Shown here piece by piece: positions 37,754 through 46,522 of a stretch of 64,000 nt of DNA. The notes beneath the pieces were generated by a model that worked only from the letters and a program-made list of their open reading frames with translations, made no database searches and had not been told where the DNA came from. Position numbers and translations under genes: made by a program. The stretch is from assembly GCF_017652985.1 (NCBI RefSeq), contig NZ_JAGGDJ010000023.1, positions 17,749 to 81,748 of the forward strand. Direction: 5' to 3'. The first letter of the stretch is position 1, and the number at the start of each line of letters is the position of its first letter. Source of the stretch: Paenibacillus artemisiicola. GTDB lineage: Bacteria; Bacillota; Bacilli; Paenibacillales; Paenibacillaceae.

Positions 37754-39442
37754 ATGATCGAACAAGGCAAAATCAACGCGCGGCAGCTGGCGATCCTGAC
37801 GCTCCTGTTCAGCTTGGGCAGCTCGATTCTGATCGTCCCTTCGGGCCTGACGGCCGTCGCGAAGCAGGACGGGTGGCTGTCGGCCATCGTCGGCGTCGGC
37901 GTCGGCGTGCTGCTCATCGGGCTCTACGTCACGCTCAGCAAGCGCTATCCCGGCCAAACGCTCGTGCAATTCGCCGAGCAGATCCTCGGCACCTGGCTCG
38001 GAAAGCTGGTCGGTCTTTTGTTTTTCTCGTTTTATTTCCTGCTCGCTTCCCTAGTGCTGCGGAACGTCGGGGACTTCATCACGACCATCGTCATGCCGGA
38101 GACGCCGATCCAGATCGTGCATCTGCTGTTCATCATGGCGATTCTGATGAGCGCCAGCCTGGGCCTCGAGGTCATCGCGCGCACGGCGGAGATCTTCTTG
38201 CCTTGGATCATGACCATGCTGCTGCTCCTGATCGTGTTCCTGTTGCCGCAGATCCAGTTCGACCGCATTCAGCCCGTCTTCGAAGCGGGGGCGAAAGCGA
38301 TCATCAACGGCAGCCTCTCGGTCATCAGCATTCCGTACCTGGAACTGACCGTCTTCCTGATGATCATCCCCTCCGTCAACAAGACGAAGATCGGCATGCC
38401 GTTCCTGAAGGGAGCCGTACTGGGCGGGCTCGTCATCATCGTCATTACGCTGCTGTGCGTGTTCGTCCTCGGCTGGGACTTCGCCTCGCGGCACACGTTC
38501 CCCAGCTACACGCTGGCGAAAAAAATCCAGGTCGGCGAATTCCTCCAGCGGATCGAGGTGCTCGTCGCCATCATTTGGTTCCTGACGATCTTCTTCAAGC
38601 TGTCGCTCTGCTTCTACGCCGCGCTGCTCGGCTTCGCCCAGGTGCTCCGGCTGCAATCGTACCGTCCCATGATCGTGCCCTTCGGCATTCTCATCGGCGT
38701 CCTGTCGATTATTGTCTACCCCAACATCGTCTATTTCCGGGTGTTCGCCGGCGAGATCTGGCCGTTCTACTCGGCCACCTTCGGCTTGTTCTTACCGCTC
38801 CTGCTGCTCGTGGTCTCGTGGTTCCGGCCCCTTGCCGCCGGCGCGGCTGGCGGCGGAAGCGGCTCGGGCGGAAGCCAGCCCGGCGGGGGGCAGTCGGGCG
38901 GGAATCAGCCAAGCGAAAGTCCGTCCGGCGGAAGCCAGCAGAGCGACAGCCAGGCGGGCGGGAATCAGTCCAACCAAGGCCAGGCGGGCGGGAACCAGCC
39001 AAGCGGAAGTCCGTCCGGCGGAAGCCAGCAGAGCGACAGCCAGGCGGGCGGGAATCCGTCCGGCCAAGGCCAGGCGGGCGGGAACCAGCCAAGCGGAAGT
39101 CCGTCCGGCGGAAGCCAGCAGAGCGACAACCAATCGGGCGGTAATCAGTCCGGCCAAGGCCAGTCGGGCGGGAACCAGCCAAGCGGAAGTCCGTCCGGCG
39201 GAAGCCAGCAGAGCGACAACCAGGCGGGCAGGAATCCGCTCGGTGGCGGCCAATCCGGCGGGAACCGGCCTGACGAGAGCCAGGCGAACGTGAACCAGCA
39301 GAGCGAGAGCCCTTCCGGCAATAACCCGTCCGTTGGCAGCCAGCCGGGCGGCGGCAATACCGGCGGCGCCAGCGCTAGCAAGAGTCCGTCCGGCGAAGGC
39401 CAATCGGGCGGGAATCCATCCGGCGGAAACAAGTCCGGCTAG
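37754..39442 (+). CDS. Spore germination receptor subunit B with long repeat tail (GerB family)
   Basis: 562 residues against ~365 for the family. Residues 1-357 are a ten-helix GerB permease: GKINARQLAILTLLFSLGSSILIVPSGL, GVLLIGLYVTLSKRYP, PIQIVHLLFIMAILMSASLGLEVIAR, PQIQFDRIQPVFEAGAKAI. Subunit B of this family is thought to bind the germinant. After the last helix (LFLPLLLLVVSWFRPL) comes a ~200-residue tail of Gly, Ser, Gln, Asn and Pro built from 30-residue repeats. The tail should leave the membrane at the C-terminus. Last gene of the operon; ATG 37754 follows GGAGAGGAG. Confidence 0.9.
   Translation: MIEQGKINARQLAILTLLFSLGSSILIVPSGLTAVAKQDGWLSAIVGVGVGVLLIGLYVTLSKRYPGQTLVQFAEQILGTWLGKLVGLLFFSFYFLLASLVLRNVGDFITTIVMPETPIQIVHLLFIMAILMSASLGLEVIARTAEIFLPWIMTMLLLLIVFLLPQIQFDRIQPVFEAGAKAIINGSLSVISIPYLELTVFLMIIPSVNKTKIGMPFLKGAVLGGLVIIVITLLCVFVLGWDFASRHTFPSYTLAKKIQVGEFLQRIEVLVAIIWFLTIFFKLSLCFYAALLGFAQVLRLQSYRPMIVPFGILIGVLSIIVYPNIVYFRVFAGEIWPFYSATFGLFLPLLLLVVSWFRPLAAGAAGGGSGSGGSQPGGGQSGGNQPSESPSGGSQQSDSQAGGNQSNQGQAGGNQPSGSPSGGSQQSDSQAGGNPSGQGQAGGNQPSGSPSGGSQQSDNQSGGNQSGQGQSGGNQPSGSPSGGSQQSDNQAGRNPLGGGQSGGNRPDESQANVNQQSESPSGNNPSVGSQPGGGNTGGASASKSPSGEGQSGGNPSGGNKSG
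38897..39256 (+). repeat. 90-bp coding repeats in the GerB tail
   Basis: Four 90-bp units start at 38897, 38987, 39077 and 39167; each codes 30 residues beginning GGNQPSGSPSGGSQQSD. Units 2 and 3 are nearly identical at DNA level, which indicates recent duplication. Decayed units continue to ~39430. Confidence 0.9.
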
Positions 39443-39549
39443 AGAACAAAAGCAAAAAGCAGCGCCGAAAGCGAAGGAAATCTCCCCCGAATCCCCCGAC
39501 ATTTGGTAGGATGAAAGCGATAGCCCATTTCCGCAAAGGGGGAGACGGC

Positions 39550-40596
39550 ATGAACGTAGGCAGGGCCAAGCAGGCCGCGGCCGCATGGGTAAGGTCTCAG
39601 GCCGCGCGGGAGAGCAGCTTCCGCGGCGCGTATTTCAGCGGCTCCACGGTCGGGATGCCGGACGAAGCCGAGCTGCCGGCGTCGTCCGACGTCGACGTGG
39701 TGGTCGTGACGGGGGAAACGGAGGCGCCGCTCAAGCCGGGGAAGTTCCGGTATGACGGCGCGCTCCTCGAAGTAACGGTGCTGGCTTGGGACGACCTCGC
39801 CTCCGCCGAGACCGTGCTGGCCGACTATCACCTCGCCGGCAGCTTTCGCATGAACGGCATTATCGCCGACCCCGACGGCCGGCTCGGACGGCTGCAGGAG
39901 GAGGTCGCCCGCCATTTCGCCGACGAAGCCTGGGTGCTGCGCCGCTGCGCGCACGTCCGGCAGCGCGTCGAGACCGGCCTGCGCGGCATCGATTACGGCG
40001 CGCCGGTCTACGACAAGGTCACGCAGTGGCTGTTCCCGACCGGCGTGACCGCGCATTTGCCGCTCGTCGCGGCGCTGCGCAATCCGACGGTGCGCCGGCG
40101 GTACCCGGCCGCGCGGGAAGCGCTGCACGCTTGCGGCCACGCCGGCGCGTACGCGGAGCTGCTGGACCAGCTCGGCGGCGCGGCGCTCGCACCCGCCCGG
40201 GCCGAGCGCCATCTCGAGGCGCTCGCCCGGACGTTCGACGCCGCCGCGGACGCGGGCCGGACGCCGTTCTTCTTCAGCAGCGACATTACGGCGGACGCCC
40301 AGCCCATCGCCATCGAGGGCAGCCGCGCCATGATCCGCGCCGGCGACCATCGCGAGGCGATGTTCTGGATCGTCGCGACGTTCGCACGCTGCCTGAAGAT
40401 TCTCGGCGCGGACGCCCCCGCGCTGCTGCCCGCCCACGTGCCCGCGCTCGAGGAAGCCGCCGCGGACCTCGGCATCGCGTCGGACGGCGACATCGCCCGC
40501 CGCGCCGAGGCGACCCTCGGCTACCTGCCACGGCTTTGGGCGGTGTGCGAGGCGATCGTTGCCGCGCATCCGGCGATCGTCCGGCCCGGCCGATAA
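39550..40596 (+). CDS. Nucleotidyltransferase-like protein
   Basis: 348 residues. Near the N-terminus is the Pol-beta-type nucleotidyltransferase signature: GAYFSGSTVGM, and after a short insertion SSDVDVVVVTGE (GS...DxD). The remaining two thirds are helical and Ala/Arg-rich, with FFFSSDITADAQPIAIEGSRAMI. The fold suggests transfer of a nucleotide to a small molecule such as an aminoglycoside, or a catalytic relative without a known substrate. ATG 39550 follows AAAGGGGGAG; the longer reading 39 bp upstream lacks one. Single-gene unit. Confidence 0.78.
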   Translation: MNVGRAKQAAAAWVRSQAARESSFRGAYFSGSTVGMPDEAELPASSDVDVVVVTGETEAPLKPGKFRYDGALLEVTVLAWDDLASAETVLADYHLAGSFRMNGIIADPDGRLGRLQEEVARHFADEAWVLRRCAHVRQRVETGLRGIDYGAPVYDKVTQWLFPTGVTAHLPLVAALRNPTVRRRYPAAREALHACGHAGAYAELLDQLGGAALAPARAERHLEALARTFDAAADAGRTPFFFSSDITADAQPIAIEGSRAMIRAGDHREAMFWIVATFARCLKILGADAPALLPAHVPALEEAAADLGIASDGDIARRAEATLGYLPRLWAVCEAIVAAHPAIVRPGR

Positions 40597-40712
40597 AGGC
40601 CGGCCAGCGGCACGCATGGCTGCTGCCGGATGCATGGGCGAGCCGAATGCGCCCGCTCGGGCGCCCGCCCGGCCGCCCGGGCGCCGAGCGGTACCTAAAC
40701 CGCGTCCCTACC

Positions 40713-40740
40713 AAAAAGCCCGCGCATCGGCGCGGGCTTC
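40713..40740 (-). terminator. Terminator of the iron-binding lipoprotein gene
   Basis: 8-bp GC stem GCCCGCGC (40718-40725) / GCGCGGGC (40730-40737), extended by AA/TT, with five U on the minus strand (40717-40713). Confidence 0.8.
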
Positions 40741-40762
40741 GTTTGCTTAGGCGGACGTTCGG

Positions 40763-40774
40763 GCGGGCGCCCGC
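40763..40774. repeat. GCGGGCGCCCGC palindrome, copy 2
   Basis: Same 12-bp palindrome as at 20831, here 24 bp past the stop of the iron lipoprotein gene and before its terminator. Confidence 0.6.
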
Positions 40775-40798
40775 GTTCTCGCCGGCGGCTCCTGAATC

Positions 40799-41821
40799 TT
40801 AGCTGCCCAGGAAGCCTTTCTTGAAGATATCGAGCAAATATTCGAGCGTCGTCGGATCGCTGTACGAGGACGCCTCCGTGTCGATCTCGATGACGCGCTT
40901 GTTCTTGACGGCCGGGACGTTCGTCCATGCCGCCGTCTTCATGATCGCGTTGTCGGACGCGCTGCTCCGGCTCAAGACGACGTAATCTCCCGCGTACTGC
41001 GACAGCACCTCCGGCGACAGCGTGTAATAGCCCGGTCCAAGGGCGTCCTTCTTCACTTTCTCCTGCATGCTCAGCCCCATCGCCTGGTACAGCAGCTCGG
41101 TGCCGCGCGCCCAGTTGTTGCCGAAGACGTAGAAATCCTTGTTGTCCGTCTCGAAGACGGTGACCGTCGCGTTCTCGCCGATCTTCGCCTTGATGGCCTT
41201 GCCCGTCTCTGCGGCGCGCAACGTGAAGTCGTCGACCCACGCCTGCGCTTCCTTCTCCTTGCCCAGCAGCTTGCCGATCTCGACTTGCTGCTTCAGGTAG
41301 TCCAGCTTGCCCCACGTGTAAACGACGGTCGGCGCGATCTCCTTCAGCTTGTCGAGATTTTTCATATACGAACCGGCAATGATCAGGTCCGGCTGCAGCT
41401 CGATGATCTTCTCGAGGTCGTTCTCCGAGACGATCTGGACGCCCTTCAGCTTATCCGTGAACAGCGGGTTCTTGTTCGTCCACTCGTCGACGCCGACAAG
41501 CGTTCCGCCGAGCGAGACGACGTTCGGCGCGTTCGTCAGGCCGACGATCCGCTGCGGATGGGCCGGCACTTCGACCGGGCCGTTCTCCGATTGGTACGTG
41601 ACCGTGCCAGACGGCGCTTCCGCCGCGCTGCCCGCGGCATTCCCGCTTGAAGCGTTGCTCCCGGCCGCCGCGTTAGTCCCCGTCGCTTCGTTCGCCGCTC
41701 CGTTCCCGGCCGGCGCGTTCGCGCTGCCCGCGTTCGACGCCCCTTCGTTCGCGGCTTTATTCCCGCAGGCGCTGAGCGCGAGCATCAGCGCGAGCAGAAT
41801 CGGTACGACTGCCTTCTTCAT
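40799..41821 (-). CDS. Fe(3+)-siderophore ABC transporter substrate-binding lipoprotein
   Basis: 340 residues. Lipoprotein signal KKAVVPILLALMLALSACGNK (lipobox LSAC), a ~50-residue Ala/Gly/Asn tether, then the FecB/FhuD-type fold: VPAHPQRIVGLTNAPNVVSLGGTLVGVDEW, LEKIIELQPDLIIAGSYM, and the long backbone helix, ending DPTTLEYLLDIFKKGFLGS. This class delivers ferric siderophores to a membrane permease; no permease or ATPase gene is adjacent, so it must use components encoded elsewhere. ATG 41821 follows AAGGGGAA. A Fur box overlaps its promoter, which predicts induction by iron limitation. Confidence 0.92.
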   Translation of the reverse strand: MKKAVVPILLALMLALSACGNKAANEGASNAGSANAPAGNGAANEATGTNAAAGSNASSGNAAGSAAEAPSGTVTYQSENGPVEVPAHPQRIVGLTNAPNVVSLGGTLVGVDEWTNKNPLFTDKLKGVQIVSENDLEKIIELQPDLIIAGSYMKNLDKLKEIAPTVVYTWGKLDYLKQQVEIGKLLGKEKEAQAWVDDFTLRAAETGKAIKAKIGENATVTVFETDNKDFYVFGNNWARGTELLYQAMGLSMQEKVKKDALGPGYYTLSPEVLSQYAGDYVVLSRSSASDNAIMKTAAWTNVPAVKNKRVIEIDTEASSYSDPTTLEYLLDIFKKGFLGS

Positions 41822-41864
41822 CTGACGATTCCCCTTCGTATGTACGCGATTGTACGCTTTATTC

Positions 41865-41894
41865 GATAATGATTCTCATTATCATTAAATTCAA
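41865..41894 (-). promoter_or_regulatory. Fur box in the iron lipoprotein promoter
   Basis: GATAATGATTCTCATTATC (41865-41883) is a 9-1-9 dyad with one mismatch, close to the Fur consensus. The promoter reads TTGAAT (41894-41889), 17-bp spacer, CATTAT (41871-41866) on the minus strand, so Fur would cover the -10 and spacer. Confidence 0.85.
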
Positions 41895-41961
41895 CTATAG
41901 AGGGTCGCCTGCCGGATGTCAACCGCAATTCCACAGCGACACCACCTCGGCCGTCGCCGCC

Positions 41962-42004
41962 AAAAAAAGACCGTCCGGAAGCGAGCTGGCTTCCGAAACG
42001 GTCT
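41962..42004 (-). terminator. Terminator of the rrf2 gene
   Basis: Imperfect stem AGACCGTCCGGAAG (41968-41981) / CTTCCGAAACGGTCT (41990-42004), followed by seven U on the minus strand (41968-41962). Confidence 0.75.
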
Positions 42005-42067
42005 ATATCGGTCTCTGTAGCGATGCCCGGCGTCCGGCGCTTACGGCGCCGTGCCGTCCTCGCGCGT

Positions 42068-42511
42068 TCACCGCGCCGCGCTCCGCTTGATCTCCCTAGC
42101 CAGCACGTCGACCAGCTCCGCCATCGTCACCGCCGCAAGCACGCCTTCCATCGCGTCCTGCGCCTTCAAGAGCAGCAGCCGCAGCACCTGCTCGATGTTG
42201 GCGCCGACCTCGCAGTCCGGATTCGGCTGCCCGTGGACGTGGAACAGCTTGCCCTCCTCCACGACCTCGACCGCGCGGTAGACGTCCAGCAGCGAGATCT
42301 CGCCCAGCCCGCGCGCGAGCGACGCCCCGCCGCTGCCGGCGCGGACGTTGGCGAGCCCGGCCTTCTTCAGCTGCCCGAGCACCCGGCGAATGACGACCGG
42401 ATTCGTCCCGACGCTGCCGGCGATCCATTCCGACGTTTGATGCTCGTTCGGATTGATCGCCAGGAGCGACAGTATATGAACGCCGATGGAAAATCTGCTG
42501 CTGATTTGCAC
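42068..42511 (-). CDS. Rrf2 family transcriptional regulator
   Basis: 147 residues from GTG 42511, preceded by AAAGGGTG. The N-terminus VQISSRFSIGVHILSLLAIN is the standard Rrf2 start, followed by the winged helix TSEWIAGSVGTNPVVIRRVLGQLKKAGLANVRAGSGGASLAR. One Cys (NPDCEVGANIEQVL) lies where Fe-S Rrf2 proteins have three, so it is the Fe-S-free class similar to Bacillus YwnA. It is divergent from the MFS gene at 42873 and has an inverted repeat over its own promoter. Confidence 0.9.
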   Translation of the reverse strand: MQISSRFSIGVHILSLLAINPNEHQTSEWIAGSVGTNPVVIRRVLGQLKKAGLANVRAGSGGASLARGLGEISLLDVYRAVEVVEEGKLFHVHGQPNPDCEVGANIEQVLRLLLLKAQDAMEGVLAAVTMAELVDVLAREIKRSAAR

Positions 42512-42525
42512 GTTCAACACCCTTT

Positions 42526-42565
42526 CGTTGTAGTGATTATAGGTACAACGGCTTTCGTTTGTCAA
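42526..42565 (-). promoter_or_regulatory. Promoter and probable Rrf2 operator
   Basis: Minus strand TTGACA (42565-42560), 18-bp spacer, TATAAT (42541-42536). The inverted repeat CGTTGTA (42526-42532) / TACAACG (42544-42550) brackets the -10, so the regulator probably shuts off its own gene. In 42566-42872 the only other signal is a weak TTGTAT-17-CACAAT promoter for the MFS gene near 42728-42757. Confidence 0.75.
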
Positions 42566-42872
42566 CCGAGGCGCCTGACCGTGCCGTGCCGCCGATTATT
42601 CTCTTCCTCGCGCCCGAGGCCGGATCGGAATTCTTCGTGTTTGCGCTTACATTTAGTTGTCGTTTTTGCAGGCCGGGATCCGAAGCGCTTTCATTCGGTA
42701 CGATTGATGGAAATTTCGTAAAATCCCTTGTATTCTCGCCCGGCACGCCACACAATAGGGGTTAGCTTCCGGCGGCCGACGCGCCGCCGGGTCTGATTGG
42801 CTTGCGCAAAGCGACAGCTTTTGCTCCGCCTTCAGCCATGACGCCACACAACATGAAAGGTGATCGCATCTC

Positions 42873-44081
42873 ATGGAATTATCGCATGCTTCCGTCCCCC
42901 GTCCCGCCGTTCGCAAGAAGCCGTCCGCGCTTCCGCTGCTCTCGCTGACGCTCGGCGCCTTCGCCATCGGCATGACGGAGTTCGTCATCATGGGCATTCT
43001 GCCGAACGTCGCGGACGACCTGCACGTCAGCATCTCCGCCGCGGGCCAGCTCATTACGATGTACGCGCTCGGCGTCGCCGTCGGCGCTCCGATCCTGACG
43101 GTCTTAACGCACAAAATCCCGCAAAAGCAGCTGCTCTGCTTCCTGATGGGCCTCTTCATTCTCGGCAACGCCGTCTCCGTCTTCGCGCCGAATTACGCCG
43201 TGCTCATGGGCGCCCGGCTGCTGACCGCGCTGACGCACGGCACGTTCTTCGGCGTCGGGGCCGTCATCGCCTCCGGGCTGGTCGCGCCGGACAAGAGGGC
43301 CGGCGCCGTCTCGATGATGATGGCGGGCCTCACGATCGCCAACATCATCGGCGTGCCGGTCGGCACGTTCATCGGCCAGCATCTGGGCTGGCGGGCTTCG
43401 TTCGCCACGATCGCGCTCATGGGCGTCGTGACGCTGATCGGCATCCTGATGCTCATCCCGAAGCTGAAGCCGGAGGCGCCCATCGGCATCGGCAAGCAGA
43501 TCGCCGCGCTGGCGAGCCCGCGGCTGCTGCTGTTCCTCTTGATCGCGGTGCTCGGCAACGCCGGCCTGTTCGCGGTCTTCACCTACATCACCCCGCTGCT
43601 CGTGCAGGTCACCGGCTTCGCCGAGCATAGCGTCACGTGGATTCTCGTCCTGTTCGGCTGCGGCGTCACGCTCGGCAACATGGTCGGCGGCAAGCTCGCG
43701 GACTGGAAGCTGATGCCGACGATTCTCGGCCTCTACGCCGCGATTTGCGTCATTCTGACGCTGTTCGCGTTCACGGTCCACAGTCCGGCGGCGGCCGTCG
43801 CGACCGTCTTCCTCTGGGGCGCCGCCTCGTTCGCGGTCTTCCCGGGCCTGCAGGTGCGGATCATGAGCTTGGCGAAGTCCGCGCCGGCGCTCGCCTCCAC
43901 GACGAGCCACTCCGCCGGCAACCTCGGCAACGCGACGGGCGCGTTCATCGGCGGCACCGTCATCACGCAGCTGTCGATCGAAGCGCTGCCGTGGGTCGGC
44001 GCCGCGCTGGTCGCCGCGGCGCTCGCCGTCGCCTTCGTCTGCCTCATGCTGGACCGCAAATCCGCGGCGGTGAAGCCGTAA
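42873..44081 (+). CDS. MFS transporter, AraJ/YdhP type
   Basis: 402 residues, 12 helices. Signatures FAIGMTEFVIMGILPNVADDL, YALGVAVGAPILTVL and GVPVGTFIGQHLGWRASF are those of the AraJ/YdhP/YtbD group, so it is a paralogue of the transporter at 8037-9266. The charged N-terminus (RPAVRKKPS) is cytoplasmic. ATG 42873 follows GAAAGGTGAT. Divergent from the Rrf2 gene, which probably controls it. Exports an unknown small molecule or drug. Confidence 0.88.
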   Translation: MELSHASVPRPAVRKKPSALPLLSLTLGAFAIGMTEFVIMGILPNVADDLHVSISAAGQLITMYALGVAVGAPILTVLTHKIPQKQLLCFLMGLFILGNAVSVFAPNYAVLMGARLLTALTHGTFFGVGAVIASGLVAPDKRAGAVSMMMAGLTIANIIGVPVGTFIGQHLGWRASFATIALMGVVTLIGILMLIPKLKPEAPIGIGKQIAALASPRLLLFLLIAVLGNAGLFAVFTYITPLLVQVTGFAEHSVTWILVLFGCGVTLGNMVGGKLADWKLMPTILGLYAAICVILTLFAFTVHSPAAAVATVFLWGAASFAVFPGLQVRIMSLAKSAPALASTTSHSAGNLGNATGAFIGGTVITQLSIEALPWVGAALVAAALAVAFVCLMLDRKSAAVKP

Positions 44082-44103
44082 CCGCCCGCGCAGGCGACAC
44101 CCC

Positions 44104-44134
44104 AAACAGCCCCGGCTCCTTGCCGGGGCTGTTT
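44104..44134. terminator. Bidirectional terminator
   Basis: 13-bp perfect stem AAACAGCCCCGGC (44104-44116) / GCCGGGGCTGTTT (44122-44134). It separates the MFS gene from the converging parM-type operon and can end both. Confidence 0.8.
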
Positions 44135-44185
44135 GCGTATCGTCTCGCGGACCGCGGAGCTCCCTCCGGCGCCCCCGCGCATGAA

Positions 44186-44644
44186 TCAATTCGCGATTTG
44201 CCGCCATTCCGGGAACTCGTCCAGGTAGCCGTACAAGCTCAGCTCCTGCAGCGAGCGGCGGATGTTCTCCTCGTCCTCCCCGGACTGCGACGCCATCTCG
44301 AGCAAGCTGTGCAGCTCGACGCGCGGATGCTCCTTGCAGAAAAGCAGCAGTCCCTTCGCCGACCAGGACAGCCGGTCGTCCTGGAAGACGCCGACCATGC
44401 GGCGGAACAGCTTCAGCGGGAGAATCTTCAGCTCGACGAGCCGCTGCAGCGCCTTCACCGTCTGCTTCTCGTCCATCCGCCCCAGCTTCGCGATCTCCGC
44501 CACGTTCGGGAAATGCGATTCCGTGGCGAAGCACTTCAAGATGATGTACACCATTTGCGAATGAATGTCGAGGCCCGCTTGGTGAAACACTTCCTCCGAC
44601 AGCGTGTAGCTGCGGGTTCCATCGTTCTGTTGTCCGTTTGGCAT
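44186..44644 (-). CDS. Winged-helix protein linked to a ParM-type cassette
   Basis: 152 residues. Two helix-turn-helix-like modules are visible: HSQMVYIILKCFATESHFPNVAEIAKLGRMDEKQTVKALQRLVELKIL, then WSAKGLLLFCKEHPRVELHSLLEMASQSGEDEENIRRSLQELSLYGYL. This is the arrangement of replication-initiator and DnaD-like DNA-binding proteins of plasmids and phages. No catalytic motif. ATG 44644 follows AAGGAGGACAC. It is the third gene after the ParM-like and ParR-like genes. It may be a regulator or loading factor; the family was not identified. Confidence 0.72.
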   Translation of the reverse strand: MPNGQQNDGTRSYTLSEEVFHQAGLDIHSQMVYIILKCFATESHFPNVAEIAKLGRMDEKQTVKALQRLVELKILPLKLFRRMVGVFQDDRLSWSAKGLLLFCKEHPRVELHSLLEMASQSGEDEENIRRSLQELSLYGYLDEFPEWRQIAN

Positions 44645-44709
44645 GTCTGTGTCCTCCTTCTTGCCGTTATCGGTACCGGCCCGGCTTGGCGCCTCCCGCC
44701 GCCGGGCCG

Positions 44710-45120
44710 CTAGGAGCGAAGCTTGCCGGCGTTGCGGCCGGCCTGGCGGAAGATCTCGTCCAGGCTGAACGCCTTCGCGGGAGCGGCGGGCAGCGCGGCT
44801 GCCGGCCCGAAGCCGTCTTCCTCGTCCGCCGGCTCCGGCGGGAAGCCGCCCTCCTCCGCGTCGCGATCGAATCGTCCCGCCGCCGCTTCGCGCGCGCCCT
44901 CGGCCTCGTCCCCGTCATCGTCCATGCGGGACAACGCCCCCAGCGCTTCTTCGCGAACGATATGCCGGATCAGGATGTCCATGATCCCCTGGCTGAAGAC
45001 GCCTTCCGCCTTCAGCCGGTTCAAGTACCGAATGACTTCGGGCGGCGTGTCGGCCGGAATATAGAGCGTGACGTCCTTGCCGGGCGATACCGGCACCATC
45101 GATCTGCGTTTCTTCTTCAA
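44710..45120 (-). CDS. ParR-like DNA-binding adaptor
   Basis: 136 residues. The N-terminal third fits a ribbon-helix-helix protein: a basic start, the strand DVTLYIPADTPPEVIRYLNRLKAEGVFSQGIMDILIRHI. The rest is an acidic, probably disordered linker (DDDGDEAEGAREAAAG) and a short C-terminal amphipathic helix FSLDEIFRQAGRNAGKL. ParR proteins of plasmids have this layout: N-terminal DNA binding and a C-terminal helix that docks on the ParM filament. TTG 45120 overlaps the ParM stop codon (TTGA), so translation is coupled. Confidence 0.7.
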   Translation of the reverse strand: MKKKRRSMVPVSPGKDVTLYIPADTPPEVIRYLNRLKAEGVFSQGIMDILIRHIVREEALGALSRMDDDGDEAEGAREAAAGRFDRDAEEGGFPPEPADEEDGFGPAAALPAAPAKAFSLDEIFRQAGRNAGKLRS

Positions 45121-46394
45121 GCCTTCCCGCCCCCGCCGCCTTCAGGCTTCCTGGCGGGGTCGGCAGCCGCGGGCGCGGAGGGCTGGGCGGGCGCGCCGGA
45201 CCCGGCGGGCGCGGCGGATGGCTTGTCGGCGGCAGCCGCGACCTCGGCCTCGGCTTCGGCTTCGGCCTGCTTCAAGGCGTGCCGCAGCAGGAAGAACGTG
45301 CCGCGGGCATTGCGGAACTGGCTGTACTCCGTCTGGTCGAAGCGCAGCGGCAGGCCGAGCTCGGCGTTCAGCTTCTCGATCCACGGCTGGAGCACGATCG
45401 CCCCGCCCCCGATGAACCAGAACTCGTTGGCGTACCGGACATGCTTCCAGGCATTGCGGGCATACTTCAGCACCTTCTCCGCCAGAATGCGCATGTGGCG
45501 ATTGACCAGCGGCGTCATGTCGAACGCGACCTTGCCCTCGGCATAGATCTCGTACTCCTTGTTGACGAGCATGAGCGTCAGCTCCGCCGTGCTGGAGATC
45601 AGCTCCTCGCCCTGGGCATTCACTTCGTTGCGGATGTTCTCGAGCGCGTCGTTCAGGTAGATCTTCGCGCCGGTGGAATGCCGCTGATCGAGATCGAGCC
45701 CCGGCCGGAAGAACGCGATGTCCATGTCCACGCCGCCGACGTCCGCGATGCCGAAGCCCTTATGCGCCAGCTGCGTCTTGGCCGTCGCCTCCATGTCGTA
45801 GACGCCGGAGACGTCGTCGATGCTGATGCCCGTCGGCAGGACGAATTCCAGCTCGACGGTGACGCCCTTGAAGCCCGGCGTCGTCACGAACGTGACCGAA
45901 TGGACCCCGCCCGCGATTTTCTGCGCGAATTCTTCGCTGAACTTCGTGATTTCGCGGATCGGCAGGCCCGTGCCCAGGTTAACCGAGGCCTTGATGCGGT
46001 TTTTGCCCCGCGCGATCGCGTCCTCGTGCTTCTTCGCCACGGCGTACGCCGCCGCCGTCAGGAGCGTCACCATCGTCTCGGGCCGCTGCGCCTTCTTCTG
46101 CACCGCCTTGTCGCCGACGATCTCGTGCACGATCCCTTCGTCGCCGATCGCCAGGTTGCCCACGTACACGTGCCGGTACTGCTCCGAATCCAGCGCGGGC
46201 GAGGTAATCTGCACGTCGAGAAAATCGAGGGGGTCGCCCTGCTCCATCAGCAGGTAGCGCTCGCCGAACGGCTGCGCCACCACGTTCGGGAAAATAAACG
46301 CGTTGCCGAGCTCGTCGTAAATGCCTTTGATATGGCTGCTTCCGTTATCGATCGCTAAATCCAGCGTTGCGGTAAGAATATCCTGTTTAACCAT
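45117..46394 (-). CDS. ParM/StbA-family actin-like ATPase
   Basis: 425 residues. Actin-fold motifs: phosphate-1 DLAIDNGSSHIKG, connect-1 region VNLGTGLPIREI, phosphate-2 GIADVGGVDMDIAFF, and adenosine motif WFIGGGAIVLQPWI. The C-terminal ~55 residues are a low-complexity Ala/Pro/Gly tail (PSAAPAGSGAPAQPSAPAAA) that plasmid ParM proteins lack. The family polymerises with ATP and pushes or pulls plasmid copies apart. It is the first gene of a unit with ParR-like and winged-helix genes, with iteron-like repeats upstream; no replication gene is near, so it looks chromosomal. ATG 46394 follows GGGAGAGG. Confidence 0.88.
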   Translation of the reverse strand: MVKQDILTATLDLAIDNGSSHIKGIYDELGNAFIFPNVVAQPFGERYLLMEQGDPLDFLDVQITSPALDSEQYRHVYVGNLAIGDEGIVHEIVGDKAVQKKAQRPETMVTLLTAAAYAVAKKHEDAIARGKNRIKASVNLGTGLPIREITKFSEEFAQKIAGGVHSVTFVTTPGFKGVTVELEFVLPTGISIDDVSGVYDMEATAKTQLAHKGFGIADVGGVDMDIAFFRPGLDLDQRHSTGAKIYLNDALENIRNEVNAQGEELISSTAELTLMLVNKEYEIYAEGKVAFDMTPLVNRHMRILAEKVLKYARNAWKHVRYANEFWFIGGGAIVLQPWIEKLNAELGLPLRFDQTEYSQFRNARGTFFLLRHALKQAEAEAEAEVAAAADKPSAAPAGSGAPAQPSAPAAADPARKPEGGGGGKA

Positions 46395-46522
46395 GCGGTT
46401 TTGTCCTCTCCCAACCTTATGAGATTCTATATAGATTCGCAGGGTCGGCGGGACTTCGGAGGTTTATTAGGAGTTTTTAACAATTTTGTGTTCGGGGAGG
46501 GAGCATTGGCTTGGATGAGCGC

